Positions 17,269 to 26,140 of a DNA stretch of 61,156 nucleotides are shown here, in pieces. The notes beneath the pieces are model-generated. The model saw only the letters and a program-made list of their open reading frames with translations, did not search any database and had not been told where the DNA came from. The stretch lies in contig VSPM01000006.1 in NCBI GenBank assembly GCA_009775365.1, positions 1 through 61,156 on the forward strand, given 5' to 3'. Both the position numbers and the translations under genes were made by a program. Source of the stretch: Muribaculaceae bacterium (lineage in GTDB: Bacteria; Bacteroidota; Bacteroidia; Bacteroidales; Muribaculaceae). The first letter of the stretch is position 1; each line of letters starts with the position of its first letter.

Positions 17269-19257
17269 TCATCTAAACATGCTTTCAAGACGACGGTCAT
17301 CAAGCAATACATACACAGGGTTGCCGTTTGGCGTGTAAGCAGGGGCAGGAAGTGAAAATAGTTCACCAACAAGATGTTCCATCTCATCAGTAGAAAGTTT
17401 TCGCCCACGCTCAATTGCTGAAGAGCGCGCCATTACCAATGCCATCCGCTCTAAAATTTTTGTGGCGGAATCACCCTCCTTTCCATAATTCACACCATCT
17501 TCAGTTACAGATTCAAGCATACGCAACACGACGTCGCGGGCGTCGGCATTTTTAAGCATTGCCGGCACCGACACTATTCTCCAGCGATCATCATCCTCAT
17601 ATTCGAGAGCGAATCCAAGACGGGAAATCTCATCACCTACAGCCTCAAGCGCGGCCTGATGTTCAGGATCAAGAGTCAGTATTTCCGGAAACATAACTCC
17701 TTGCGACACCTGCTCACCTTGAGATACTTTCCCGAGATATCTCTCATATAATATCTTCACATGAGCCCTGTGCTGGTCTATTATTATCAACCCTTCTCTC
17801 GATGACGTGATTATATAACGCAAACTATGCTGCACACAAAACGCACCCACACCCGAGTCACTTCCCATTTCCGGAAGCATGGATTCTATATCTTGCGCTT
17901 CAGGGAAAACCTTTTCCGAAAAGGAGTCCAAACCTGTATCGGCAGTCTCGTCTATGAAACGCGGCAAACCTGAATTATCTTCAAATGCATACTGATTGCT
18001 ATCCGCATTCCTTGAAGAAGCATCGGAAGAAGAGTATCCCCGAGTCCCGTTCATAAACTCCGCATAAAGAGTGTCCCAGTTGCGTGGAACCGGGTTCTTC
18101 CTGCCGGAACTTTTGCCAAAAACCTTGCCGCCGTCAAACACGTTTCCTGAATCCATGGCAAACGGATTGTAATTCTCCGGTATGTCAAGAGTAGGACGCT
18201 CAGGGCTTTCACCTTGCGGAAGAGGGTCAACAGGCAATACATCGCTGTTGAAATCTATAGAAGGCACCGCCCCGAATTTTCCGAGCGCCGCCTTGACCGA
18301 AGCCTGCAGTATGGGCCATATCTCCTGTTCATACTCAAACTTTATCTCGCTTTTCGTAGGGTGTATATTGATATCGATGCTCGACGGGTCCACCTCAAAC
18401 TTCAAAAAGTAGCATGGCTGTGTGTCAGGGGCAATAAGAGATTCATAGCAATTGATTATAGCCTTATGAAAATAAGGATGGCGCATATTTCGCCCGTTGA
18501 CTATCAGATATTGGAGAGGGTTACGCCTTCTCGCATATTCCGGTCGGGATATAAAGCCATTTATCTTTATAAGCGAAGTGTCGACATTTATCGGCACAAG
18601 ATGCAGGTCAAGATTATTTTTCCATATATCACCTATGCGCTGTTTGAAAGTGCCCGCCCTTAGATCGAGCACTCGCTGCCCGGTGTCTATACTCATTCTG
18701 ATATTGTTGTTGACAAGAGCAAGGCGTTCAAACTCCCGCATCACGTTAGAAGTCTCTACACTATCGCTTTTCAAAAACTTTCTTCTTGCAGGGACATTGA
18801 AGAAAAGATTCTTCACCATTATATTGACTCCACGATCGCACACACATGGCTCCTGAGTGTCAACTCGAGTGGCATTAATCACCAGGCGAGTCCCTATGGA
18901 TGAAGCATCTGTGCGAGTCTTTAACTCAACCTGCGATATGGCACAAATTGACGGCAAAGCCTCCCCTCTAAATCCCATGGTGTGTAGAGAAAATAAGTCT
19001 TCTGCCTCTCTAATTTTTGAAGTGGCATGTCGTTCAAATGCCATTCTGGCATCCGTCTCGCTCATGCCCTTTCCATTATCCACCACCTGAATCAGCGTGC
19101 GGCCGGCATCCTTTATAAAAATTTTTATGTCAGTAGCCCCGGCATCGACAGCATTCTCCACAAGCTCCTTGATGACTGATGCCGGACGCTGAATAACTTC
19201 GCCCGCCGCTATCTGATTGGCAACAGAATCGGGCAACAGTTTTATAACATCACTCAT
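17269..19257 (-). CDS. mutL: DNA mismatch repair protein MutL
   Basis: ATPase that couples MutS mismatch recognition to strand removal. The GHKL ATPase is intact: ELVENAVDAG (E34, N35), DNGKG at 60-64, GFRGEALPSI at 95-104. A variable linker spans about 340-460. In the C-terminal dimerisation domain the endonuclease motif DQHA-x2-E-x4-E is replaced by DQHRAHVKILYE at 494-505, with the middle glutamate changed to valine, and the later C-P-H-G-R-P motif reads TPNGNP. So nicking activity looks absent or non-canonical. The gene overlaps the OstA-like gene by 8 bases. Confidence 0.96.
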   Translation of the reverse strand: MSDVIKLLPDSVANQIAAGEVIQRPASVIKELVENAVDAGATDIKIFIKDAGRTLIQVVDNGKGMSETDARMAFERHATSKIREAEDLFSLHTMGFRGEALPSICAISQVELKTRTDASSIGTRLVINATRVDTQEPCVCDRGVNIMVKNLFFNVPARRKFLKSDSVETSNVMREFERLALVNNNIRMSIDTGQRVLDLRAGTFKQRIGDIWKNNLDLHLVPINVDTSLIKINGFISRPEYARRRNPLQYLIVNGRNMRHPYFHKAIINCYESLIAPDTQPCYFLKFEVDPSSIDINIHPTKSEIKFEYEQEIWPILQASVKAALGKFGAVPSIDFNSDVLPVDPLPQGESPERPTLDIPENYNPFAMDSGNVFDGGKVFGKSSGRKNPVPRNWDTLYAEFMNGTRGYSSSDASSRNADSNQYAFEDNSGLPRFIDETADTGLDSFSEKVFPEAQDIESMLPEMGSDSGVGAFCVQHSLRYIITSSREGLIIIDQHRAHVKILYERYLGKVSQGEQVSQGVMFPEILTLDPEHQAALEAVGDEISRLGFALEYEDDDRWRIVSVPAMLKNADARDVVLRMLESVTEDGVNYGKEGDSATKILERMALVMARSSAIERGRKLSTDEMEHLVGELFSLPAPAYTPNGNPVYVLLDDRRLESMFR

Positions 19258-21655
19258 GTTTTGACTCTCCTTCCTCTTCCGATATTATTCCGCTTTCCTG
19301 AAAAGACTCAGGCTCGCCGGGAATTGCATCATCGTCTGAATCAGAAATTGTTGTTTCGCCTGATTCAAGGTGAGATGTTTCATCCCCTTCGGATTCCTCT
19401 TCTACATTCTTTTCAATTTCTTCTCCCTCATTCTCCACACTCTCAGCCTCTTTCTGCATTTCAACTTCATTTTCTTCAATCTCTGAGAGAGGTATTGATG
19501 ATACAGGCGCAACAAACCTTGTGCCTGAGAATGATTTTGGCTCGCCAAAATCTGACGGCGACAAGAAATACTGCTCAAGTTCATCAGACACTTCGCCGAG
19601 ATTGTCTGCCCAGTGCAAACGGTCGCCATACCATTCTCTAACCGGGCGCAATGAAGTCCACCAATGAAATTTCTGAAGATATTGTTGAGACTTCTTGACC
19701 AGGAAAAGCGGAGTGACTGTTCCACTCACCTCCGGCCACATCTTCAGTTTCTTCATCTGATCCCCTTCCATCTCAATAGTGAGAAACGAACTCTCGGCAT
19801 TAACCATGCGGTTATAGGTTGAATCGCTCTCTTGTGGCAGGAAAACAGTCTCAACATTTCCCGACACTTCAAGGCTGTGCAGCGTCTGGTCTTTGAATTT
19901 TGCAAAAAGAGTTTTGCCTGCAAGCTGGTTATAGAAATCTTCTCCCACATATTCCGACATCATTCCGGACTCCGGCAACAATGCCCAATCGGCGGTAGAG
20001 TCGTTAAAATGCACGTCGATACGATTCCCGGTCACCTGTCGCTCCCCGCTCCACACAATCGGCTTGCGGAACATATACATCATCGAGTCTCGCTCCACAA
20101 ACACAATAGAGTCTGCCACTCCCTGTATGTCGCTCTTGAAAAATCTTGCTCTATGATAAGCAAGAGCCACATGAAAATCTTTAGCCACCTTTGGTATTGA
20201 ATCCGATGCATCTGACACTGAATCAGTAGAAACAGCGACAGAATCAGCAGAAACAGAAACAGACACAAATTCCGATGCATCAGGAACAGAATCCGGAGCT
20301 ACATATTCATCTTGACGAGGCTTTAAGGGAGAACTTTCATTAACCATCTGCGCAGGCGCTGCAGACCGCAAAAGACGCATCGGCAGTTCTATCTGTGGAG
20401 CAACCACAGAAAAGAAAGCCTTATCTATCCACAAAGCCAAGGAATCCGCCTTTATTATCGGCTCTCCATTGCGTTCCGGATAGCCGGAAAGAGTCCATCT
20501 GCGGCCGGCATTCACCAGTTCTGTTATGATATATGTCTTAATCGTGTCTGCTCGCAGAAAAAGAGTGTCATTCTGAGAATATTCCATTAAGAGAGGATAG
20601 ATTGTTGACAATGCCTCTCTTGTAGAATCGTTATACACGCCATATCCTCCGATTATAGTCGTTTTGTGGGCAGTGTCGGTCAATACCATGGGCATGCCAT
20701 GCTTTAGAGGGTCGCGAAACATATATGCCCGGCTTATGCGTTTCTGCTTGTCATATATTATAGAATCACCCTCAAGAGTTGTGACATTGCCTGTCGAATC
20801 TCTGTGTATAATCACTGACCTGGTCAACAATTCAGCATTCCCCAGCTGCGTGTCATAGAGTCCACAGGTGGTTATAATCGTGTCAGACTCTCCCTGGATT
20901 TCAGTTCGGCTCTCTATTCTGGCTATGTGGGTGTCAGTGTTATAATGCAGAGTGTCGGTGAGCATTGTAAAGCCGTCTTCATTATTAACCAACACAACAT
21001 CGTGATAGAAATCTGCATTCTTGGTGCCGGGCGAATATTCGCCATATAGCGATGTCAATGTGTTTACCTTGTCATCGATTGTTCCCCATTTTTCATACCA
21101 TCCCAAATCGAGTCCTAAATCATAGTCAAGACTGTCAGTTGTGAGCGTGACATCTCGGTTTATGAGTTCCACCTTATTTCGCGACGGCCCATTTTTAAGG
21201 CGAGCCATACGGATGTTTCCTTCATAATAAAGTTTGTCGGCAAACACAAACAATGTGTCGCCTTGTTCCATTTTAACATTGCCGAATGCGTCAAGTGAGT
21301 TTAATTCAGGATAATAATACGCAGAATCACAATACATCCACATGCCGGCTTGGCGGAATTTCACATTTCCTTTTAAAATCTGACGCTCAATTGTGTCGAA
21401 AGTAGAAATTTTATACAGGCTGTCAGCATATTCAAGAAAAATCTTGTCTTGCCTATAGCGGTTCGCACCGGGAATCTCCGGCTTGATAGGACGCGTGGGC
21501 TTAGGTCTGGTAAATGTTTCTTCCTTCTTCCGGTTCTCTTTTTTCTTTTCGTCGAGAGAATAAGCCTTGACCCCGACATTCACTACAAAACACACCGCAG
21601 CCATGACCACAGCTGCGGCAACACGGAATCGCCTGTCTATTAAATTTCTGCTCAT
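19250..21655 (-). CDS. OstA/LptA-like organic-solvent-tolerance protein
   Basis: A large (801 residues) exported protein with an N-terminal signal or anchor (RVAAAVVMAAVCFVVNVGVKAYS). Its first half repeats the OstA beta-jellyroll pattern (ILKGNVKFRQAGMWMYCDSAYYY, ..DALGNV-like NSLDAFGNVKMEQGDTLF.., YEGNIRMARL) seen in LptA and the LptD N-terminus, so a role in lipopolysaccharide transport to the outer membrane is likely. A serine/aspartate-rich linker (about 450-495, repeated DSVSD-like units) and a very acidic C-terminal tail of about 90 residues are unusual. Neighbours upstream are SurA-like chaperones, which supports an envelope role. Confidence 0.82.
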   Translation of the reverse strand: MSRNLIDRRFRVAAAVVMAAVCFVVNVGVKAYSLDEKKKENRKKEETFTRPKPTRPIKPEIPGANRYRQDKIFLEYADSLYKISTFDTIERQILKGNVKFRQAGMWMYCDSAYYYPELNSLDAFGNVKMEQGDTLFVFADKLYYEGNIRMARLKNGPSRNKVELINRDVTLTTDSLDYDLGLDLGWYEKWGTIDDKVNTLTSLYGEYSPGTKNADFYHDVVLVNNEDGFTMLTDTLHYNTDTHIARIESRTEIQGESDTIITTCGLYDTQLGNAELLTRSVIIHRDSTGNVTTLEGDSIIYDKQKRISRAYMFRDPLKHGMPMVLTDTAHKTTIIGGYGVYNDSTREALSTIYPLLMEYSQNDTLFLRADTIKTYIITELVNAGRRWTLSGYPERNGEPIIKADSLALWIDKAFFSVVAPQIELPMRLLRSAAPAQMVNESSPLKPRQDEYVAPDSVPDASEFVSVSVSADSVAVSTDSVSDASDSIPKVAKDFHVALAYHRARFFKSDIQGVADSIVFVERDSMMYMFRKPIVWSGERQVTGNRIDVHFNDSTADWALLPESGMMSEYVGEDFYNQLAGKTLFAKFKDQTLHSLEVSGNVETVFLPQESDSTYNRMVNAESSFLTIEMEGDQMKKLKMWPEVSGTVTPLFLVKKSQQYLQKFHWWTSLRPVREWYGDRLHWADNLGEVSDELEQYFLSPSDFGEPKSFSGTRFVAPVSSIPLSEIEENEVEMQKEAESVENEGEEIEKNVEEESEGDETSHLESGETTISDSDDDAIPGEPESFQESGIISEEEGESKHE

Positions 21656-21746
21656 ACGTCTTTAACTTTCACCCCACCCCTATTTGCAGTCAGCAGCGGC
21701 CCCTGTTTTCAAGGAGCCACTGCATTAACTGTCAAACAATTTCACA

Positions 21747-23129
21747 TCATTTGCTCTCCTTTATCCAACCCTTATATCTGAAATCACAGTTTTTCCAGCC
21801 ATCTTCTATGCTGACGTGTGTCTCTTTGATTTTCTTTTCCACCCATTCGGTCAGAATTTCCTGTCGCTTGTGGTCTTCATACATTTTTTTCAAAAGATTG
21901 TAGTCGTCCGACAGGTTTGCCCGGTGGCCCTCAATGCGGTTTGTAAGCTTTACAATAGCACCGACATCCTGATTTCGCGGTGTCTTGAGAACAAACGCCT
22001 CGCTCACATCGCCGGGCGACATCCTTTCTATTCTTTTAGCCACATCCGGCGGAAGATCCTGCATTTCAAATCGGCTGCTTCTGTATAGCTCGCTTCGCTC
22101 ATTATCATTCATCATCACGCCTTTGTTATTGCGAGTGTCTTTATCTTGAGAAATAACTCCCGCAGCCTCCTCAAATGTGAATGCCCCTCCAACAATCTCT
22201 TTGCGGATGGAGTCAAGACGATTAGTAGCGTCCACAAGGTCTTTCTCACTCACTTTAGGTCTTAAAAGAATATGGCGCACATTCACCTGGTCTCCGCGCT
22301 TTTCAATAAGCTGGATTATGTGATAGCCATATTCTGTCTCAACAATGCGCGACACTTTTTTAGGGTCACTTAGATTAAACGCCACATTTGAAAACTCCGG
22401 CACAAAATCTGCTTTGCCGTGAAAGCCAAGCTCACCGCCCCGCATAAAACTGCCATCTTCACTATACATTGTTGCAAGCGTTGAAAAGTCGGCATCGCCT
22501 CTGTTCACTCGGTCGGCATAGTCACGAAGCCTCGCCTTGACGTCTTCAATCTCCTGACGCGGAATGTTGGGATTCAACGTGATTATCTGCGCTTCAACCT
22601 GAAGAGGCACATAAGGCACACTATCCGCCGGAAGTGTATCAAAATATTTCCTGACCTCATTGGGCGTGGCCTTCACATCAGATGTCAAACTTCTTTGCAC
22701 TTCTTCTATAATCGAATTGTTGCGCATATACTCTACAAAGTTCTCTTTCAACACCGGAATCGGCTTGCGGAAATACTCTTCCACTTTCTCCTTAGAACCC
22801 AGCTGGGCGATAAAGAAATTAATCCTCTGTTCAACAGCGGCACGAACACTGCTTTCGGGCACCTCTATCGTGTCGATCTTTGCCTGATGCAAATATAGTT
22901 TCTGCACTGCAATCTGCTCCGGAATCACACAATATGGGTCGCCGCTCACAACCATGCCCTCTGAACGCATCTGCTGGTATTGCTCCTCAATATCAGAGCG
23001 GAATATCGCTTCATCGCCCACTATCCAAGCCACTTCGTCAATAACATTCTTGGCTGGCTGCGCTATGGCATATAGCGCCGACATAGTCAGTGCCGTCATT
23101 GCCGGAATTAATATTCTATTCTTTTTCAT
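21747..23129 (-). CDS. surA: SurA-like periplasmic chaperone / parvulin isomerase
   Basis: An exported 460-residue folding factor for outer-membrane proteins. Signal peptide MKKNRILIPAMTALTMSALYAIA; SurA N-terminal helical part with VAWIVGDEAIFRSDIEEQY; a parvulin domain at about 175-285 (FSTLATMYSEDGSF, GELGFHGKADFVPEF, VETEYGYHIIQLIEKR); then VNVRHILLRPKVSE beginning a second, more degenerate parvulin repeat. It overlaps the preceding lipoprotein gene by 14 bases. Confidence 0.92.
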   Translation of the reverse strand: MKKNRILIPAMTALTMSALYAIAQPAKNVIDEVAWIVGDEAIFRSDIEEQYQQMRSEGMVVSGDPYCVIPEQIAVQKLYLHQAKIDTIEVPESSVRAAVEQRINFFIAQLGSKEKVEEYFRKPIPVLKENFVEYMRNNSIIEEVQRSLTSDVKATPNEVRKYFDTLPADSVPYVPLQVEAQIITLNPNIPRQEIEDVKARLRDYADRVNRGDADFSTLATMYSEDGSFMRGGELGFHGKADFVPEFSNVAFNLSDPKKVSRIVETEYGYHIIQLIEKRGDQVNVRHILLRPKVSEKDLVDATNRLDSIRKEIVGGAFTFEEAAGVISQDKDTRNNKGVMMNDNERSELYRSSRFEMQDLPPDVAKRIERMSPGDVSEAFVLKTPRNQDVGAIVKLTNRIEGHRANLSDDYNLLKKMYEDHKRQEILTEWVEKKIKETHVSIEDGWKNCDFRYKGWIKESK

Positions 23130-24117
23130 CTTTTGATTTCTTATTCTCTTTTATCTTTCCGTTTCCTGTTGCCTTATGAGACACCGGGTCATAACCTACC
23201 GCCACAAGTCTATTCTCTTTCACGGCTTTTGCAATCAGTGAATTCACCAACGCCTCTTCATAGCTTGTCATTTTTGCTCTTTCCATCATGTCGGCTATGC
23301 CATGGCGCGCAAACTCATAAGGTTGCACACTGCCCGACGGCAAATAATCTGTGATATGAAGGAAATAGGTAGATTCTTTATATGATGTCTCAAAATTCTT
23401 GGTCGAGGCCAGAAACGCATCTGGGTCATAAAATCTATATGGTATCTGATCGGCAATTGTCTGCCAGTCTACCCACCTGTTTTCAAAATAATCATACTGG
23501 ATAGCATCTCCAATCCAGGTTTTCTCAAGGCGGTCCACACTCTTATCGCTCCCTTCTGACATAAGCTGACGAATCTCTGCAAGCCCCGGGGAAGATGAAG
23601 CCACTTTCAGATAGATGCCTTTCACCAGTGGAATCTCTGTGAGAAGTTCGCTCTTATGGGCTTCATAAAATGCCTTTACGCTGTCTTCACTAATTTTAAA
23701 CCGCTTGCCGTCACGCATTTTTTTAAGATATTCGGCAACTATCAAACGGTTGCGATATGCCTCTACCTGCCTGTCTATATGCCTGACATCAGGAAGTTTA
23801 CTCTCTGCAAGATCAGTCAGCACTCGCGTTTTTACCCAATTGTTGACTATGCTATGAAACATGGCGACGCTGTCTTGCGGATCCATCCCTACAGGAATAC
23901 AATTCAAAACATCGTGAAGCATAAGCGTAGTGTCGTCTAAAACGACAAGCACATCACCTTCCTCTACTTCGGGCTTATCACTGCCGCCGCAAGCCGATGC
24001 CATGAATAATAGAATCGCCATCAAGGCCACACTCCTTATAGGCGCGGTCAAGCGCGATGAGAGATTTGCAACCTTCTCACCGCGCTTTATACTGCACAAT
24101 GCGACCCTTTTTTTCAT
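23116..24117 (-). CDS. Lipoprotein, divergent SurA/parvulin-like folding factor
   Basis: A 333-residue protein placed between two SurA-like genes, 6 bases after one and overlapping the other. A hydrophobic segment ending in the lipobox ASAC (SVALMAILLFMASACGGS) predicts lipidation, but it is preceded by about 30 charged residues, so either the true start is later or the signal is unusually long. The rest is helical and resembles the SurA N-terminal chaperone region (NNWVKTRVLTDLAESKLP, YRNRLIVAEYLKKM), with no recognisable parvulin active site. Probably a non-catalytic partner of the flanking chaperones; that is inference from context. Confidence 0.7.
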   Translation of the reverse strand: MKKRVALCSIKRGEKVANLSSRLTAPIRSVALMAILLFMASACGGSDKPEVEEGDVLVVLDDTTLMLHDVLNCIPVGMDPQDSVAMFHSIVNNWVKTRVLTDLAESKLPDVRHIDRQVEAYRNRLIVAEYLKKMRDGKRFKISEDSVKAFYEAHKSELLTEIPLVKGIYLKVASSSPGLAEIRQLMSEGSDKSVDRLEKTWIGDAIQYDYFENRWVDWQTIADQIPYRFYDPDAFLASTKNFETSYKESTYFLHITDYLPSGSVQPYEFARHGIADMMERAKMTSYEEALVNSLIAKAVKENRLVAVGYDPVSHKATGNGKIKENKKSKDEKE

Positions 24118-24123
24118 CAGGGA

Positions 24124-26055
24124 TTATTTCACTTTTTTAAGTTCCTTCTTATTAACCTTTACAGGATATGCTTTCTTAAGGTCCTCAATCCAAAGGCTCT
24201 CAAGTTCAGTCTGATAATCGCTTGTCACCTGTCCTCTCACATCTCCGGCTTCCTCAGGATTGTCGAGCATTCTCGGCTCAAACATAAAATATGATGTAAA
24301 ATTCGAGTTTGACGGTTTCACCTCCGGACCGCCAAACACCAGATTATCAACAATGGCGTTTGTGCCCTTAGTGGCCAAAACCTTATCTATCTGAACCTTT
24401 CCGGGGAATTCCTTGCGGATATTTTGCACAAGCGAATCAGCCGGAAGCTCGTTCATGCGTGTCTTTATCACATTGGCGAGAGAATCGTTAACAGTCTGCA
24501 CAAGCACACCTTTCACACGAGGCTCAGTCCAGGTATAATCGCCTTTGTGGTTTTCGAAATAACGCTGAAGTCCGGCCTCATCTTTCGCTGCCTTGTCCCA
24601 CACTTTCTGCACACTTACTTCATAAAGCAAACTGCCGTCGCGATACTCATTGAGAAGGTTCCTATATTCAGCGTTGTTGTCATAAAGCCAATCCTCTTCC
24701 GCCTCAACCAGTTTACGGGCAAAGAAATTATCGGCTACATCCTTAATTACCTCAGACGCTGTCCCGGGATCAGACTGTCGCAATTTTTTCATATTGGAAA
24801 ACATTTCCGAAGCGGGAATCGACACACCGTCAATCTGTGCCACTGTCACTGAAGAAAGAGGCCCGGCTATATATGAAGCAACAAAAAGTGAATCAATCCC
24901 GTTCTCTCCGGCCTTTGACATTATCTCGCCTATTGCTTCACTATTAAGCGATGCTTGATGCTTCGCAGCCAGATTAGACGTGCGATGCTCCTTTACCAGA
25001 CGATACCTGCCGTCCTGCGGACTAGAGATTCTGCGAAGAATCTCCGGCTTGAGTTCCTGCTCGGTCTGAGCAGAGTGTTGTAATATTTTCCGGATTATGT
25101 GCCAGCCATACATGCTCTTCACCGGCTCGCTTATCTCTCCGTCTTTAAGAGCAAAGGCTGCCGCCTCAAATTCTGGCACCATCTCTCCCGAACCAAAAAT
25201 TGGAAGTTTGCCGTTTTGCCTTGCCGACCCTTTGTCATCGGAATTTGATTTGGCAATTTCCCCAAATCGTGAAGGATCTGCCTTAACCAAAGCATACAAA
25301 CTGTCAATCTGATGTTTGGCGCGAGCCTTTTCAGCCTCACTTGCTCCCTTTGGCAACAATTTCATAATATGCGCGGCCTCTACCTTGCCGCGCGACGTAC
25401 GATGCCTGCCGGCCTTTACTATATGATAACCGGCCGGCGACTCTACAACTTCCGAGATTTCACCTTCAGGTGTAGTGAAAGCCGCTGTTTCAAATTCGTA
25501 TGGGAAACGCCCGGATGAAATAAAGCCCATATATCCCTTGTTGTTGACCACCGAGCGGTCTTGAGAGTAGCGCAACGCCAAGTCGGTGAAATCAGCTCCG
25601 GCAATCAGTTCCTGCCTCAGGCTGTCAAGACGAAGGCGAAGACGCCTGTTTTCTGCGGCGTCACGCGTCTTTAACATCATTATGTGGCTGGCCTCTACGT
25701 CTTCAAGAGCACGCGCTGCGGCCTCAGCAACAAGTTTATTGATATAAGCGGAATCCGCCATAAAAGGGGCAGCTAATTCTCTTCTGTATTGCTGCATCTC
25801 CTTACGGAATGACTCGGTTGTGTCAAGCCCGCATGCCTTTGCATCCGCCACTTTCAGTTTATACACCTTAAACATCTCGGCATATTCCTCAAGAGGCTGC
25901 GGAGCAAGCTGTTGCTGACTGTTCTTATGATATAGATACTCAAATTCTGATTTTGGCACATCTACGCCGTTAATCGTCATAATCACCGGGTCTTTAGCCG
26001 CCCAGGCAATTGCACATGCTGACAGCCCGACTCCCACAAGGATTTTATTTTTCAT
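24124..26055 (-). CDS. SurA-like chaperone with two parvulin domains
   Basis: Exported 643-residue peptidyl-prolyl isomerase. Signal MKNKILVGVGLSACAIAWA; N-terminal NGVDVPKSEFEYLYHKN is typical of Bacteroidetes SurA-like proteins. Two consecutive parvulin units are visible: ASHIMMLKT..GYMGFISSGRFPYEFE..SPAGYHIVKAGR (about 120-225) and AAHIMKLLPKG..KLPIFGSGEMVPEFE..SMYGWHIIRKI (about 228-330). The C-terminal half is chaperone-like with no motif I recognise. It heads the set of three folding factors and lies 85 bases after recQ. Confidence 0.9.
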   Translation of the reverse strand: MKNKILVGVGLSACAIAWAAKDPVIMTINGVDVPKSEFEYLYHKNSQQQLAPQPLEEYAEMFKVYKLKVADAKACGLDTTESFRKEMQQYRRELAAPFMADSAYINKLVAEAAARALEDVEASHIMMLKTRDAAENRRLRLRLDSLRQELIAGADFTDLALRYSQDRSVVNNKGYMGFISSGRFPYEFETAAFTTPEGEISEVVESPAGYHIVKAGRHRTSRGKVEAAHIMKLLPKGASEAEKARAKHQIDSLYALVKADPSRFGEIAKSNSDDKGSARQNGKLPIFGSGEMVPEFEAAAFALKDGEISEPVKSMYGWHIIRKILQHSAQTEQELKPEILRRISSPQDGRYRLVKEHRTSNLAAKHQASLNSEAIGEIMSKAGENGIDSLFVASYIAGPLSSVTVAQIDGVSIPASEMFSNMKKLRQSDPGTASEVIKDVADNFFARKLVEAEEDWLYDNNAEYRNLLNEYRDGSLLYEVSVQKVWDKAAKDEAGLQRYFENHKGDYTWTEPRVKGVLVQTVNDSLANVIKTRMNELPADSLVQNIRKEFPGKVQIDKVLATKGTNAIVDNLVFGGPEVKPSNSNFTSYFMFEPRMLDNPEEAGDVRGQVTSDYQTELESLWIEDLKKAYPVKVNKKELKKVK

Positions 26056-26140
26056 CTTTTTAAGACGTTAATTTTACAAATGCTTCGTGTTTACTCTTTA
26101 CTAACGAATCAATAAAGAGAAAATTATAATGCCTTTCGCA

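Noticed and set aside
26056..26140. Terminator or promoter between recQ and the SurA-like gene
   Set aside because: A 7-base CTCTTTA/TAAAGAG repeat with long loop and no T-run, and only one-off -7 matches; too weak to list.
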